Positions 1 through 10,529 of a stretch of DNA of 64,000 nucleotides are shown here, piece by piece. This stretch comes from Canna indica. Lineage: Eukaryota; Streptophyta; Magnoliopsida; Zingiberales; Cannaceae. Made by a program: the position numbers and the translations under genes. Where the stretch lies: positions 63,774,001-63,838,000 of the forward strand of contig CP136891.1 in the NCBI GenBank assembly GCA_034359265.1, read 5' to 3'. Position 1 is the stretch's first letter, and every line of letters begins with the position of its first letter. The notes under the pieces are model-generated. The model saw only the letters and a program-made list of their open reading frames with translations, ran no database searches and was not told the origin of the DNA.

Positions 1-412
1 GTTTTTTGCATCACAATTAAAGTTCAGGAGTTTTTTTGCATCACAATCAAAGTTCAGGGGATTTTTTTGCATCGTAATTAAAGTTCAGAGGGTTTTTTTC
101 ATAGCACTGCAAGTTGAGAGAGAGAATTTTTTTTTTAAATTTTTTTTGGAAGATTTATATATTTTTAATTTTTTAAATATATATATATATATATATATAT
201 TAAATATGATGTGGAAAATAAATTACATGTGGACGAATGAGATGTCCACACGTGGTACTGATGTGGAATTATGTTAAAAAGTTAATGGAGAAATGACGAC
301 ATTGGGTTTTTTCCTAGTTTCCAAAAGTCCGTGGCGTTTTTTTTGCATGTTTTTAAAGTTGGTGGAATTTTTTGCTAATTATGCTAAAGTTGAGGGAGCT
401 TTTTGCCTTTTA
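1..412. repeat. A/T-rich stretch with ~32-bp direct repeats
   Basis: A phrase of the form TTTTTTGCATCACAATTAAA followed by GTTCAGG occurs three times near the left edge at about 32-bp spacing, and degenerate versions in the same direction recur at about 335-405. A TA dinucleotide run lies near 178-200. No coding sense is visible. The block ends where the Copia reverse transcriptase relic begins, so it is probably an insertion into that Copia (inference); its left end lies outside the window and no target-site duplication could be checked. Confidence 0.5.
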
Positions 413-1056
413 ATTACCTTTATATTTATCAATACTTTCATTTGGCTTAAACTTGGTATGATGCACTCATTTGCACCCAATAGCCTTCTTTCTAGTGGTA
501 ACTCACATAATATCCAAGTGTCATTAGTTTCAAGTGCATCTAGCTCAGTTTGCATTGACTTGACCCAAACAGGATTCTTAACAACACTTTCATATGTTTT
601 AGGATCATGATTAGAGTTAACATAGGCCAGGAAGCTCTTGTTGATGGTAGGAATTTTGGACATGCTCAAGTAATATGAAGTTGCATAAGGTGTGGTTTTA
701 GAAGTAGTCCTGGGTTCTGTGGAGGAAAGAGATAAGCTACACTTGTAGCCTTGAAGTTTTATTGGTTTTTGGATCACTCTCTGACTCCTAACAGGTAGGG
801 AACTTTGATTGACTAGTGGCTAACTTGTTTCAACGTTAACTCCAGCTTCTTCATTTTTCTTGGTATCATTCTTGCCACTCTCATCCTTTGATTCGTTGAC
901 TTTAGTGGACGACTGACTTTCATCATCAAATGTTTTAATGATGGTTGGAGTTGTGGGTTTAAAGACATAACTCTGATCATTTTCCTTTTCTGGTAGATAG
1001 ATTGGAAATATGGTTTTTTGTGTATCCTAGGAATTGAAAGGAAAGATGTGCTCAAG
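413..1056 (-). pseudogene. Copia polyprotein fragment: linker and N-terminus of reverse transcriptase
   Basis: Read on the minus strand this matches the variable linker before the Copia reverse transcriptase and the first part of the RVT_2 domain: a W-x-x-x-M-x-x-E-L-D-A-L-E core followed by N-D-T-W. A frameshift follows at about 455; in the shifted frame KWVHHTKFKPNES continues the domain, then the sequence runs into the A/T-rich block, so the rest of the reverse transcriptase and RNase H are absent. The fragment continues beyond the TRIM insertion into the integrase part of the same element. Non-functional. Confidence 0.8.
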
Positions 1057-1061
1057 GAATA

Positions 1062-1176
1062 TGTTAAAGTCTCACATTAGTTAAAAATATGGCCAAGGTA
1101 GTCTTTAAATAGTTTGGGTAATTCTCTCCTCAAGAGCTAGCTTTTGGGATGAGTTAGGCCAACTAATTTCTTAACA
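1062..1176 (+). repeat. TRIM-1 left LTR
   Basis: 115-bp terminal repeat starting TGTTAAAG and ending TTAACA. It differs from the right copy at only a few positions, which suggests a fairly recent insertion compared with the degraded Copia around it. Confidence 0.92.
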
Positions 1177-1194
1177 TAGTATTAGAGCCAAACC
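1177..1194 (+). other. TRIM-1 primer-binding site
   Basis: TAGTATTAGAGCCAAACC directly abuts the left LTR and resembles the TGGTATCAGAGC site complementary to the 3' end of initiator tRNA-Met used by many plant LTR elements; two positions differ from that consensus. Confidence 0.8.
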
Positions 1195-1278
1195 TGTGAT
1201 TGATATTGTGCCACCTGCAGATGTCCAGTCCTGCAAAACTCCACGCTCCAGATGTCCAATCCTGGGCGTGAGGGGGTG

Positions 1279-1393
1279 GGTTAAAGTCTCACATTGGTTA
1301 AAAATATGGCCAAGGTAGCCTTTAAATAGTTTGGGTAATCCTCTCCTCAAGAGCTAGCTTTTGGGGTGAGTTAGACCAACTAATTTCTTAACA
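1279..1393 (+). repeat. TRIM-1 right LTR
   Basis: 115-bp repeat of the left LTR; its first base is changed (GGTTAAAG instead of TGTTAAAG). It is preceded by the polypurine run and followed by the duplicated target GAATA. Confidence 0.92.
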
Positions 1394-1398
1394 GAATA

Positions 1399-2650
1399 CA
1401 ATATCTCGGGAAATATATATGGTATATTTTTTCAAGTCATAAATCTTGTACCCCTTTTTGTTATAGTGATATCCAATGAAAACACATTCTTTGGCCTTTG
1501 GATTAAATTTCGTTCTTCGTTGTCTAAGTGTACTTATGTAACACAAACATCCAAAACTCTTAGGTGTTTAAGAAAGGTTGACATTGATATAGAATCTCAT
1601 ATGGGATGCAGTCTTCAAGAAGTGGACTTGGTCATTTGTTTATGAGATAAGTGGTTGTCAAATGCAATCTCTCCAGAATTTCAATGGAAGTTGTGATTGA
1701 AACTTTAAGATTCTAACTACCTCAAGCAAATGTCAATCTTTTCTTTCAACCACAACATTTTGCTGAGGAGTTTCGACACAAGAACTTTGATGAACAATAG
1801 CATGATTGGAAAGGAAACTGTTCAAGGTGGCATTGAAAAATTCAGCATCATTGTCAATCCTTATTATTTTGATATTTTTGGGGAACTGATTTTTTGTATC
1901 AATTTGATGAAGTTGATTAGAAGATCAGGAACATGACTTTTGAATGAAAACATGTAAGTTGCTTTTTTCATGCTATAAGGAAAAGGTAGCTTACAATGCT
2001 TGACAAGAGGACAAACATTTTGATATTTTTAGGGAATTGATTTTGTATCAATTTGATGAAGTTGATTAGAAGATCAGGAACATGACTTTTGAATGAAAAC
2101 ATGTAAGTTGCTTTTTTCATGCTATGAGGAAAAGGTAGCTTACAATGCTTGGCAAGAGGACAAACATTACAAAAGATATCTGAAATGTTATTCAACTAAG
2201 GTAAATGTTTTGACAACAACTTCATTCTACTTAAGACATGTGCTCTAAGCATAGATGCCATAAAGTGGATGAATCTAAGGTTACTAATAAAGCTTGAGTT
2301 CGGTGATGGTTTGTTGCTAGTGATAGGCGATGCTCCATTCAACAAGTATAGTCCATTCTCCTCCTTACCACTTCCTATGACTTTCTTCGTTGGTTGGGTT
2401 AAAGGTAATTGAGCATTTTAACTCTTTTGTCAACTTATTTGCAACTATCAAATTGAAATGAAATGAAGGTACTGATAGGATATTGGATAGATGTATGTTT
2501 TTGTTTACATAGGCCGTTCTTATGTGGGATACATGTGTGGTTGTTTCGTTTGGCAAGGATACCCTATCATTATGTATATGATTGATGATGTTGTCAAGAA
2601 CAACTATCATTATGTATATGATTGAGCTTTGACATGTTGAATAAGGCATT
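1399..2650 (-). pseudogene. Copia polyprotein fragment: protease end, GAG-pre-integrase and integrase
   Basis: On the minus strand, from high to low coordinates: a protease/GAG-pre-integrase stretch (V-S-L-P-N-E-T-T-T-H-V near 2560, then L-S-V-P-S-F-H-F-N-L), then C-N-V-C-P-L-A-K-H-C near 2160 (integrase N-terminal zinc region), scattered integrase core fragments, and the integrase C-terminal signature [13 protein letters not shown] followed by KKGYKIYDL near 1440-1510. Stops, frameshifts and a 150-bp internal duplication make it dead. Its protein resembles the plus-strand Copia at 30195-42641, so both probably belong to one lineage. Confidence 0.8.
1867..2168. repeat. ~151-bp tandem duplication inside the Copia integrase relic
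   Basis: The stretch beginning GATATTTTT at 1871 and ending ACAAACATT is repeated at once, the second copy beginning at 2022. The copies differ by a few substitutions and a one-base length change. Each carries the same part of the integrase/GAG-pre-integrase coding sequence, so this is a local duplication after the element died or in its immediate source. Confidence 0.85.
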
Positions 2651-2929
2651 AGTTGTTCTTATGTGAAGCTTCCTAGTGCTCCATCTAAATTTTGATTGAC
2701 CCTAGCTCCCGAGGGGCTGCTTTCTACCATTACTTAAACATTGTTGGCTAGCTAGTTTCTCTTTCACATACTAATATCCTATTCTTTAAAGTTAACATGT
2801 GGAAGATGGTCCAAGTAAATAATTGATATATGGTGGAATGTTATTAATATAGTGATGAATGTTGAATTGTCTTGAATGAAATTATTTTTCTTTCTTACCA
2901 TATTTACAACTTGATTTTCCTGTTGTAGG

Positions 2930-4095
2930 AAAAGTTTGATATCAATCTATTAGCAGAAAGCTGGGTCATGAAGTCATTAGACAAAAAAGTAGAGAGCCTT
3001 TAAGTCAAAAGTGAAGAAAGTGTGGGAAAAGGGGAGAGTGACTCTAAAATTATTGATGATCAGTTTAATTGGCTCAAAACCTTTTGGGAGTTGGCGGTTG
3101 TATTCATTTTTATCAAGTAATAGTTTACCTCAATATTCTTACAATTAATTAACATGTTATATTTATTTTCATATTTCAGCAACAAGAAGAGCAGAAGAAG
3201 TGGGTAGAGAAAATAGCAAGAAGAAAAAATCATCGCATACTACAGAAACAAAAAGTTTTGTTGCTATATGGGAAGAAATGGTATAATATTATTTTTTATT
3301 TAATATTGAGTATTGTTCTCCTAGATTATATGTTTCTTTGGTTTATAATTATATATCTTCAGAGTTGTATTCTAGAAACAAATAATTACTTGTATTCTAG
3401 ATACAAAAATGAGTTTGTACTATTTTTGTTTTTTTATGGGTAAACAGAGAGTTGCTAACCCCGATGGCGCATCACCAACTCGAGCCCAAGTATACATTAA
3501 AGTGCATACTAGAAGGGATGACAATCCACTTAATGAAGAGTCTGCAACAAATATTGTATTAGGTCTATATTTTATTTATATTTAATTCTATTTTTGTCTT
3601 AATATGAAAATATCTAATGTTCGGTCTAAAATATTATATATATATATATATATATTACTTGAAGCCTTACTTATTATTATTTCTTGTGTTTCATTTGTGA
3701 ACGTAGAAAAAGCTGAAAGATAAGCGTGATATATATCATATTCAAGGAAAGGATGATCAACCTGCGGCAGATGACATATTTGCTCGAACTTTGGGAGAAG
3801 ATAATGGTTCATATGTGTGCACTTATGACTTAGGCCCATCTCCTTTAGATTTGTGGGGTGCGAAACAGAGTCGGTTTTCTTTAATGAAAATGGCCTTAGA
3901 GAGCAAGAAACTATCATAAGAAATAGTGCAATGATTGAAGGAAGAAATGAGCCAAATGAAAGTTAAGATGGATATGCTAACATTATTTACTCAAACCAAG
4001 TGTCCTGATATGAACTTAGATCGTTTGGAAAACTTAGCGAAAGAGGTAATTTATGATACTTGTGTTGTTCATTCAACAAATTAGAATGCAACACT
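2930..4095 (+). pseudogene. Plant Transposase_24 (CACTA/En-Spm second protein) gene, 5' part
   Basis: Several exons separated by A/T-rich introns can be read. After an acceptor TTGTAG near 2930 comes K-F-D-I-N-L-L-A-E-S-W. Then (about 3200-3282) K-K-K-K-S-S-H-T-T followed by S-F-V-A-I-W-E-E-M, with a GT donor after the final M. Then (about 3450-3555) P-D-G-A-S-P-T-R-A-Q-V-Y-I with N-P-L-N-E-E. Then (about 3706-3915) D-D-I-F-A-R-T-L-G with Y-D-L-G-P-S-P-L-D-L-W-G. These are hallmarks of Transposase_24, the accessory protein of plant CACTA elements. The gene is interrupted at 4095 by a Gypsy element and resumes at 16281. A TA microsatellite (about 3638-3656) lies in one intron. Bases 2651-2929 show nothing recognisable. 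Confidence 0.75.
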
Positions 4096-4530
4096 TGTCA
4101 AGGTTCTTTACTTGACTAAGCGTCGGGTATCAGTAACCAGCATCCGACTGCCGACAATCTTCTACCGTGCACCAGAGAACGTGATCAAGTAACGAAGAGA
4201 AATATAAAGAAAGAAGGGGATTTGAAGTAGAGAGGGAAGAGAGCGGGAAGGGAAGATTTTAACTAGAAATCAATAGCTAATTTATTATTCCATGCAATCC
4301 TCTATTTATACTCATTATCCACCATTAATGAAGCTAAGTATTATTACATTATGTAATCACGGCTCCAGTGGGGCGTATTCCGAATTCGACCAATCGCATG
4401 TGTTTGTCTTGCCAGCTCACCCTCTTGTAATGGCTGAGCTCTCCCTTCTTTTTCTTCTCAACACGCGTCACTCGGATCCTCCTTGAATCTATTTTTGCTG
4501 AGTTGGCAACTCGTCGGCTCATTCATGACA
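4096..4530 (-). repeat. Gypsy 3' LTR
   Basis: 435 bp, bounded by TG and CA, same length as the partner at 15846-16280. It is the downstream LTR because the polypurine tract abuts it and the coding region reads toward it. Confidence 0.95.
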
Positions 4531-4545
4531 TTACTCCCCTCCCGT
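4531..4545 (-). other. Gypsy polypurine tract
   Basis: On the minus strand the bases next to the 3' LTR read CGGGAGGGGAGTAA, a purine run where plus-strand DNA synthesis would be primed. Confidence 0.8.
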
Positions 4546-5832
4546 AGAACAACCTTGTCCTCAAGGTTGCGATGTTGAATAGTACTATTGATGGCCGACA
4601 ACGGATCCCGACCTTGGACATTCTTCGATTCTGTATACAACAGCGGAAGAGGTGTCACCTGCATAGCTGGTTCGCCCCTACATTTCTTCAAAGCCGAAAT
4701 ATGAAATACTGGGTGGATTCTTGCTACCTCCGGAAGCTCCAGTTTATAAGAAACTTGGCCAACTCATTTTATTACTCGAAATGGCCCAAAATATCGTGGG
4801 CTTAATTTTTGTTGTTGCAGTAGACGAATTGACAACTGGCGATAAGGTTTCAATCTTACAAATATCCAATCACCGACTTGCAATTCCAATTCTCGGCGAT
4901 GCTTGTCTGCCTGAGTTTTGATTCTTGCCTGCGACCTTTCCAAATTAAGTTTCAGTTGCTTGAGGATTGTGTCGCGAGTTAGAAGCTCTCTATCAACCTG
5001 GGAATTATTTGCAACACCTCCAGCATACTGAATGAGCCATGGTGGATCCCGGCCATAAAGAGCTTTGAACGGTGGCATACTCGTAGATGTTTGAAAGGAA
5101 GTATTGTACCAAAATTCAGCCCAAGGTAAGAATTTTACCCAAGTTACAGGTTCTTCAGAGGCAAAACAACGCAAGTACATTTCCAAAGACCTGTTTAATG
5201 CCTCAGTCTGACTGTCTGTCTGCGGGTGGTATGCAGAACTGAATGTAGAGCAGCCAATTCTCTCCAAAATTCGCTTGTGAAATGGTAGTCCCTGTCACTT
5301 ATGATGGACTTGGGTATACCATGGAGTTTGATTACTCCATTGAGAAATGTTTCAGCCACAAGCATAGTAGAATACTTCTTGGGTAGTGAAAAAAATAACC
5401 ATATTTTGTGAGTCTGTCAACTACAACTAGAGTTGAAGTTTGACCATTTGACATAGGTAAGCCTGTTATAAAGTCCATGGAAATGTCCTCAAATACCTCA
5501 TCAGGAATTGGTAAAGGTTGAAGTAAGTCTGCAGGATTGAGTTGTTCAGCTTTTCTCTGACAAACTTGGCAAGCTTCAATGAACTGTTTGATGTCTCTGA
5601 GCATATGAGTCCAAAAGAAATTTTATGACAACCTATGGTGGGTGCGGGCAATGCCTGAATGACCTCCAATCACAGTGTTGTGAAACTCTGCAGTCAGCCT
5701 GGACTTCATTGCAGAATCCTCAAGTATAACAATTTGACCTTGGTATAATAAGATTCCATCTCTAGCCTCATAATTGTCAATTGTTTCATTCATCTTGTTG
5801 AGGTGTCTGATTTCAGTCAAAAGACCAAACAC
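4546..5832 (-). pseudogene. Gypsy integrase and C-terminal tail of pol
   Basis: From high to low coordinates: the H-H-C-C zinc region (G-G-H-S-G-I-A-R-T-H-H-R-L near 5650, then C-Q-V-C-Q-R-K near 5560), the core with S-M-D-F-I-T-G-L-P near 5470, S-D-R-D-Y-H-F-T-S-E-F-W near 5300 (second acidic residue) and Q-T-E-A-L-N-R near 5200 (glutamate region), then G-D-W-I-F-V-R-L near 4840. The last part (from about 4690) reads A-L-K-K-C-R-G-E-P and N-L-E-D-K-V, the usual end of Gypsy pol. At least three frameshifts or stops separate these pieces, so the integrase is dead. Confidence 0.88.
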
Positions 5833-5869
5833 TAGTTGAGAGACTAGAATTCAGCTACTCTAGATAGAG

Positions 5870-6262
5870 TATCAGTTGCCACATTAGAATTTCCTGCTCT
5901 ATATTTAATATCAAAGTCATACCCCATTAACTTAATCAATCATTTTTGTTGTTCTGGAGTCTGAATGACCTGAGTTTGCAGCTCTTTCAAAGATCCATGA
6001 TCAGTCAAAATCGAAAACTTTCTACCCAGGAGGTATTGTCTCTACTTTTGCACTGCTCTGATAACTGCAAACATCTCCCTTTGATAGGTTGAGGTTGCAT
6101 GCATTCTTGTGGAGAGCTTTTTACTAAAGTATGCAATTGGTCTCATATCTTCAGTCAATATAGCTCCAATACTTGAGCCAGAAGCATCAGTTTCAATTGT
6201 AAAATGCTTATTAAAGTCCGATAGTGCCAAAACAGGTGCACTACTTAGTGCATCTTTCAATT
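5870..6262 (-). pseudogene. Gypsy RNase H domain
   Basis: T-I-E-T-D-A-S-G-S-S-I-G-A-I-L (about 6155-6205) carries the first catalytic aspartate. P-I-A-Y-F-S-K-K-L and later L-T-D-H-G-S-L-K follow, and the domain ends with Y-R-A-G-N-S-N-V-A-T-D-T-L-S-R near 5890. An in-frame stop lies after the A-V-I-R-A-V-Q-K stretch at about 6042. Confidence 0.88.
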
Positions 6263-6263
6263 T

Positions 6264-7085
6264 TTAGAAGGCTAGCTGCACAATATCAGTCCAATGAAAA
6301 GCTTGTTTCTTCAGTAAATCAGTAAGTGGAGATGTTATCTGGGCAAAATGCCTGATAAATCTTTTGTAGTAGCCAGCTAAGCCCAGAAACCCTCTCAGAC
6401 TTTTCACATTCTTTGGAACTGGCCATGAGTGTACTGCTTGCACCTTATTTGAATCAACTTGTAAACCCAGGGAAGTAATTATATGACCCAAATATTCTAT
6501 TTTGTCACACCCAAAGAAGCACTTGTTTTGTTTAGCCACCAACTGATTACTTCTAAGGATTTGTAAAACAGTTCTTAAATGCAATTCATGGTCATTTAGA
6601 GTCTTACTATAAACCAATATGTCATCAAAGAATACCAAAATGAACTTGCGCATAAATGGTTGAAAGATTTTGTTCATTGTTGCTTGAAAGGTTGAAGGAG
6701 CATTAGATAAACAAAAGGACATAACTAGAAATTCATAGCGCCCCTCATGAGTTCTAAATGCAGTTTTATGGACATCTGAAAAATGCACTTGAATCTGGTG
6801 ATAACCAGCTAACAAGTCCAACTTAGAAAATACCTGAGCTCCTCAAAGTTCATCAAATAATTCATCAGCGGTAGGAATAGGAAACCTATCTCTGATAGTA
6901 ACTGCATTTAAAGCCTTATAATCAACACAGAACCTCCACGTGTCATCTTTTTTTTTGACCAAGAGAACTGGAAATGAAAATGAGATTGTATTGCATTGTA
7001 TAAGACCTTCACTAAGCATATGCTTAACCTGTCTCTCTATTTACTGGTGGTAAGCCTGTTGGAGGAGTAAATACATTCTCAAACT
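6264..7085 (-). pseudogene. Gypsy reverse transcriptase domain
   Basis: The domain begins near 7085 with N-V-F-T-P-P-T-G-L-P. It continues through Y-K-A-L-N-A-V-T-I-R-D-R-F-P-I-P (about 6900), D-L-L-A-G-Y-H-Q-I (about 6800), the intact catalytic F-F-D-D-I-L-V-Y-S (about 6620) and Y-L-G-H-I-I. It ends in the connection region G-F-L-G-L-A-G-Y-Y-K-R-F. A stop in the S-K-L-D upstream stretch near 6838 and another at 6264 break the frame. Confidence 0.92.
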
Positions 7086-8197
7086 CTGATAGCAATTGTT
7101 TAGTTCCTTATTGTAGTAACCTTGTTCTCCTACCTCAATCGGAATTGTCTCTAAGTGATACATTTCCATGATGGCTTGAGTCTCATAGATTTTTGCTAGA
7201 GTGTTACATTGAATTGCTTGTACATGGGCTGCTTGATCACCCTTACACACACAATGCTTACCCCGAAACTGAAACTCAAACTTTAGGTTAGCAAAGTCCA
7301 TAGTGACTGGTCCTAAAGTGGCCATCCAAGCCACTCCCAGGACAATATCAGATCCTTTAATGGGTAAGGCAAAAAAATTAGTTGTAATTGTGGTTCCCTG
7401 GACAGTTAATTGAACATTCCTTATCAATCCTTCACTCTGAATTTTCTCTCCACTTCCAATCATTACCCCAAATGATGCTGCAGATTCAATAGTTAATCCC
7501 AAGTACTTAAGTATACGAGTTTGAATAAAATTGTGGGTGCTGCCACCATCAAGCAACACATGAACCTTTCTCCCTCTGATGGAGCCTGTGAATCTCAATG
7601 TAGTTGGAGAGAAGCATCCTGAGAGAGCAATAAAGGAAATTAGTGATTGTTCAGTACTGTCATCTGCCAACATATCTTGTTTGGTATCTACCTCATCAAC
7701 TGCAACTCCATCATCCAACATGAATAACTGCAAAGCTTTGCATTTGTGACTAAAAAAATATTTATCATCGCGATAGAAACACAAGCCCTTATCCTTTCTT
7801 TTTTGTGCTTCAATTGTAGAAATTCGTCGGGGCACCTGTTTACCTTCAAAGTGAGTTGTAACTGGGGTGGAAGCTACTCGAGGCATTGGTAAAGAACTTG
7901 TATTCAGAATGCTTTTTGTTGGAGTAGGCAGCAACCCAGGGCCCTTATTCCCTGTGTACTGTCCTGGATATCTCCTAACTGCAGCTAATTTAGCTTCACA
8001 GCGCTTGGCTAATGTTATAACATCATGCATAGTAGCCGATTGAAATGAAAGTACATCAATTTTAATGTCTGGCCGAAGCCCCTGAAATGAAGCAATTAAC
8101 CAAAAATGTCTCAGGTAGGTTAGTGGTTCTTAACGCAAGTTCTTCAAACTTGCTTTCATACTCTTCAACTTTGCCATTATGTAGCAGCTTCGTTAAC
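7086..8197 (-). pseudogene. Gypsy gag 3' part, zinc knuckle and aspartic protease
   Basis: Next to the CACTA insertion the minus strand reads E-Y-E-S-K-F-E-E-L-A-L-R-T-T and then F-I-S-G, the end of the Retrotrans_gag fold, with a one-base frameshift near 8085 before L-R-P-D-I-K. A degenerate zinc knuckle (C-F-Y-R-D-D-K-Y-F-F-S-H-K-C; the second cysteine is lost) follows near 7770. The aspartic protease is marked by V-L-L-D-G-G-S-T-H-N-F-I near 7545. From 8030 to 7041 the frame is open for 329 codons, the longest surviving piece of this pol. Confidence 0.88.
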
Positions 8198-8200
8198 TGG

Positions 8201-8640
8201 CACTACTAGAAAAATGGGCATCAGCAACGGCTGGTGCCATTGCTGAGCCATTGCTGAAGAGCAACGGCAACGGCCGCGCCGTTGCAATAGAGCTGTGACA
8301 GAAAGTCGCGTTGCTGATAACGTAGCAACGGATCAGCAACGGCCGCTCGGGCCGTCGCTCAAAACATTATCAGCAACGGCCGCTCGGGCCATCGCTCAAA
8401 ACATTATCAGCAACGGTCGCTCGGGCCGTCGCTAAAAACATTATCAGCAACGGTTTTGCCACAGACCCGGAGCCATTGCTGATAACATTAATAGCAACGG
8501 CCGCTGAGTCCGTAGCAACGCCGTTAGTAAAACCCCGTCGCTAAGCCGTTGCTGTAGGTCATCAGCAACGGCTTTCGATACACTTTTAGCAACGGTTTTC
8601 CCACGGACGGCCGTGGGAAAGCCGTTGCTGATGACGTATA
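8201..8640. repeat. CACTA E1 left subterminal repeat array
   Basis: Many copies of ATCAGCAACGGC and its inverse GCCGTTGCTGAT are packed here, often paired as short palindromes. A unit ending GGCCGCTCGGGCCGTCGCT with AAAACATTATC spacers occurs three times in E1 but once in E2. In En/Spm such subterminal motifs are bound by the element's own DNA-binding protein; that role is inferred here. The stretch 8641-8920 between the array and the gene is A/T-rich with CA-rich runs. Confidence 0.9.
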
Positions 8641-8920
8641 CCTGGAAACAGAAAAATTGAAAATTGAAAATTTCCATTGATACATTGATACATTATCTGA
8701 TACATAACTCACACACCCATACCCTCATACACACATTCATTCACACATCACAAACACACCAAGATATACATCAAAACAATTATATTTATATTGATAATTA
8801 TCCACGATAGTATAAAAATGATTCAAATGCAAAATTGAAGTATCAATATCCAAACAAAATAAGTTAAACAAGTTCAATATCTCAGTAACAAGTTCAATAT
8901 CCAAACAAAAAATCTCACGA

Positions 8921-10454
8921 TCACGATGGAGGATGGTCTGGATCATATGGCGGGGTCTGGAGTGCTTGAGTGTACACCGGCGTGGACTGACTCGAGGACG
9001 ATGGATTAGATGATGCCGAAGAGATGCCTGCTTCGGGATGACCTGACATGTTGCGTAGCATAGATTGTATATCCGCCATCATCTGACTCTGGCGCTCCAT
9101 CATCTCAGTCTGACACGCGACCGTCTCCTCTAGAGTCCTTATTCTGCTACTATGATCATAACTGGATCTAGAGGTGGACGACCGCTCACCAGCGACCGGA
9201 GGGGTCGGTACCCCAAGTGGCCCTAGCACGGCTCGCGCATGACCACTATCTGTGAAGCCATATACGCGGCCATGGTCCCAGCCACCTGCGGCCTCGACCC
9301 ACGATGTTGCGTCAAAGTCCTCGGGGGTACCCCCGCGCTGCACCACCGTCTGGCTGTACGTCTCCTACTCGAGTTTGATTTTTTGTTTAATATTTATCAT
9401 AAAACTTAAATTATAAATATATAATGAATAATTTAAACAAATATATAATTACCACAATGTGTGCAGCGCGGTTGTCGATGTACTCCCCCGTCCCATGTGC
9501 TCGACGGTGAGTCCGCTCAAACACCGCCATCGGGGAGGGTCGCTGGACAGTCCCGTCATCCGACACCATCATCTACATTTACAAAACAAATACATTAATT
9601 AGTACACATAGTAATAAATAAAATATATAATTAAAAGATATACTTACCATACGGTTCGCGTGCACTGCAAATGCAACAGAGCCGCCGGTGTGACGCGCTG
9701 CTCCCCCCGACATGCGATTTCTAGCCGCATTCCGAGAAACCTCCTACCATCGATCCGTCGACCATATCCCCACGAGCTGGTCCCATATATCCGGAGTAAT
9801 CCAACCGGGCTGTATCCCCGAGTCTCCGCGATGTTAGTGGTCCCAGCTCGGGCCATCGCTTGGGACCGAGCCTGCCCCAGCTGCCCGTTGTACCTTGCCC
9901 GGGAAATAGCCTCCCAGGCAGCGTAAATGAAGGGCCTCTGGTCCTCGGCCCATGTATAGCGAGCCTGCAAAATAATAATATCAGTACCAATATTAATATA
10001 TCATCATGCATGTAAAAAAAAAAAATATATGTGCCTCAAATTCGCGCCATAACATGTCGATGTGCTCGCTAGGCACGTGAGACCACGTAGGCCATGCCCC
10101 GTGCATGTATCGTTGAATAGTAGAAGAAATGCTCCTCGGCACTTCTTCTTGCTCGAACCTGCACAACAAAAATAAATTTTAATATTATATTATGATATAA
10201 TGAATTTGTAATGATTCATAATTCATGATATATTACCGCTCCCCAATCACGCTAATCAATCTACGTGACTCTATGGCTGGTGGAGGCTGCCACCTGTTCG
10301 GCCCGCGTGGTCGCCTGCGTCTGGATGTACTAGCCTCGGCAGTATCATCCACATGAGGATCAGCAACAAGAGGATCAGCAGCATGAGTAAGTGCTGGAGT
10401 CTCACCGATCGGAGACTCCGAAGCTCTCCTGCGTCGATAACCACGACCAGACAT
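8921..10454 (-). pseudogene. Transposase_24-like accessory gene of CACTA E1 (five exons)
   Basis: Exons deduced from splice sites and comparison with E2: 10454-10237, 10158-10035, 9964-9648, 9572-9453 and 9364-8921, starting M-S-G-R-G-Y-R-R-R-R. The exon lengths add to 1223, one less than a multiple of three; the missing base is in exon 3 near 9808, where E1 has CCGGGC and E2 CCGGGGC. The intact product would be about 407 residues. Exon 3 carries the family signature W-I-T-P-D-I-W and H-T-G-G-S-V-A-F-A-V-H-A-N-R-M; exon 5 ends in a Q/S/P-rich tail after a possible short helix (M-M-E-R-Q-S-Q-M-M). The second intron seems to begin with GC rather than GT. The product is probably the DNA-binding accessory factor of the element. 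Confidence 0.85.
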
Positions 10455-10529
10455 ATCTGTGGAACAGACATATAATCAGATTATTGTATAAATAGTAGAG
10501 ATATATTTAATAAAATATATACTTTACAA

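Larger units (their letters stand above)
1062..1393 (+). mobile_element. Complete TRIM (terminal-repeat retrotransposon in miniature)
   Basis: Two direct repeats of 115 bp (1062-1176 and 1279-1393) begin (T)GTTAAAGTCTCACATT and end TTTCTTAACA. The left repeat is followed at once by TAGTATTAGAGCCAA, a primer-binding site of the initiator-methionine tRNA type, and the right one is preceded by a purine run GAGGGGGTGGG. The internal region is only about 100 bp and has no coding capacity. The 5-bp duplication GAATA flanks both ends exactly (1057-1061, 1394-1398). It sits inside the minus-strand Copia relic. Mobility would need enzymes supplied by another element, as for TRIMs generally. Confidence 0.95.

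Noticed and set aside
9660..9926. Plus-strand frames opposite exon 3 of the CACTA accessory gene
   Set aside because: Shadow of the minus-strand exon, with no independent similarity.
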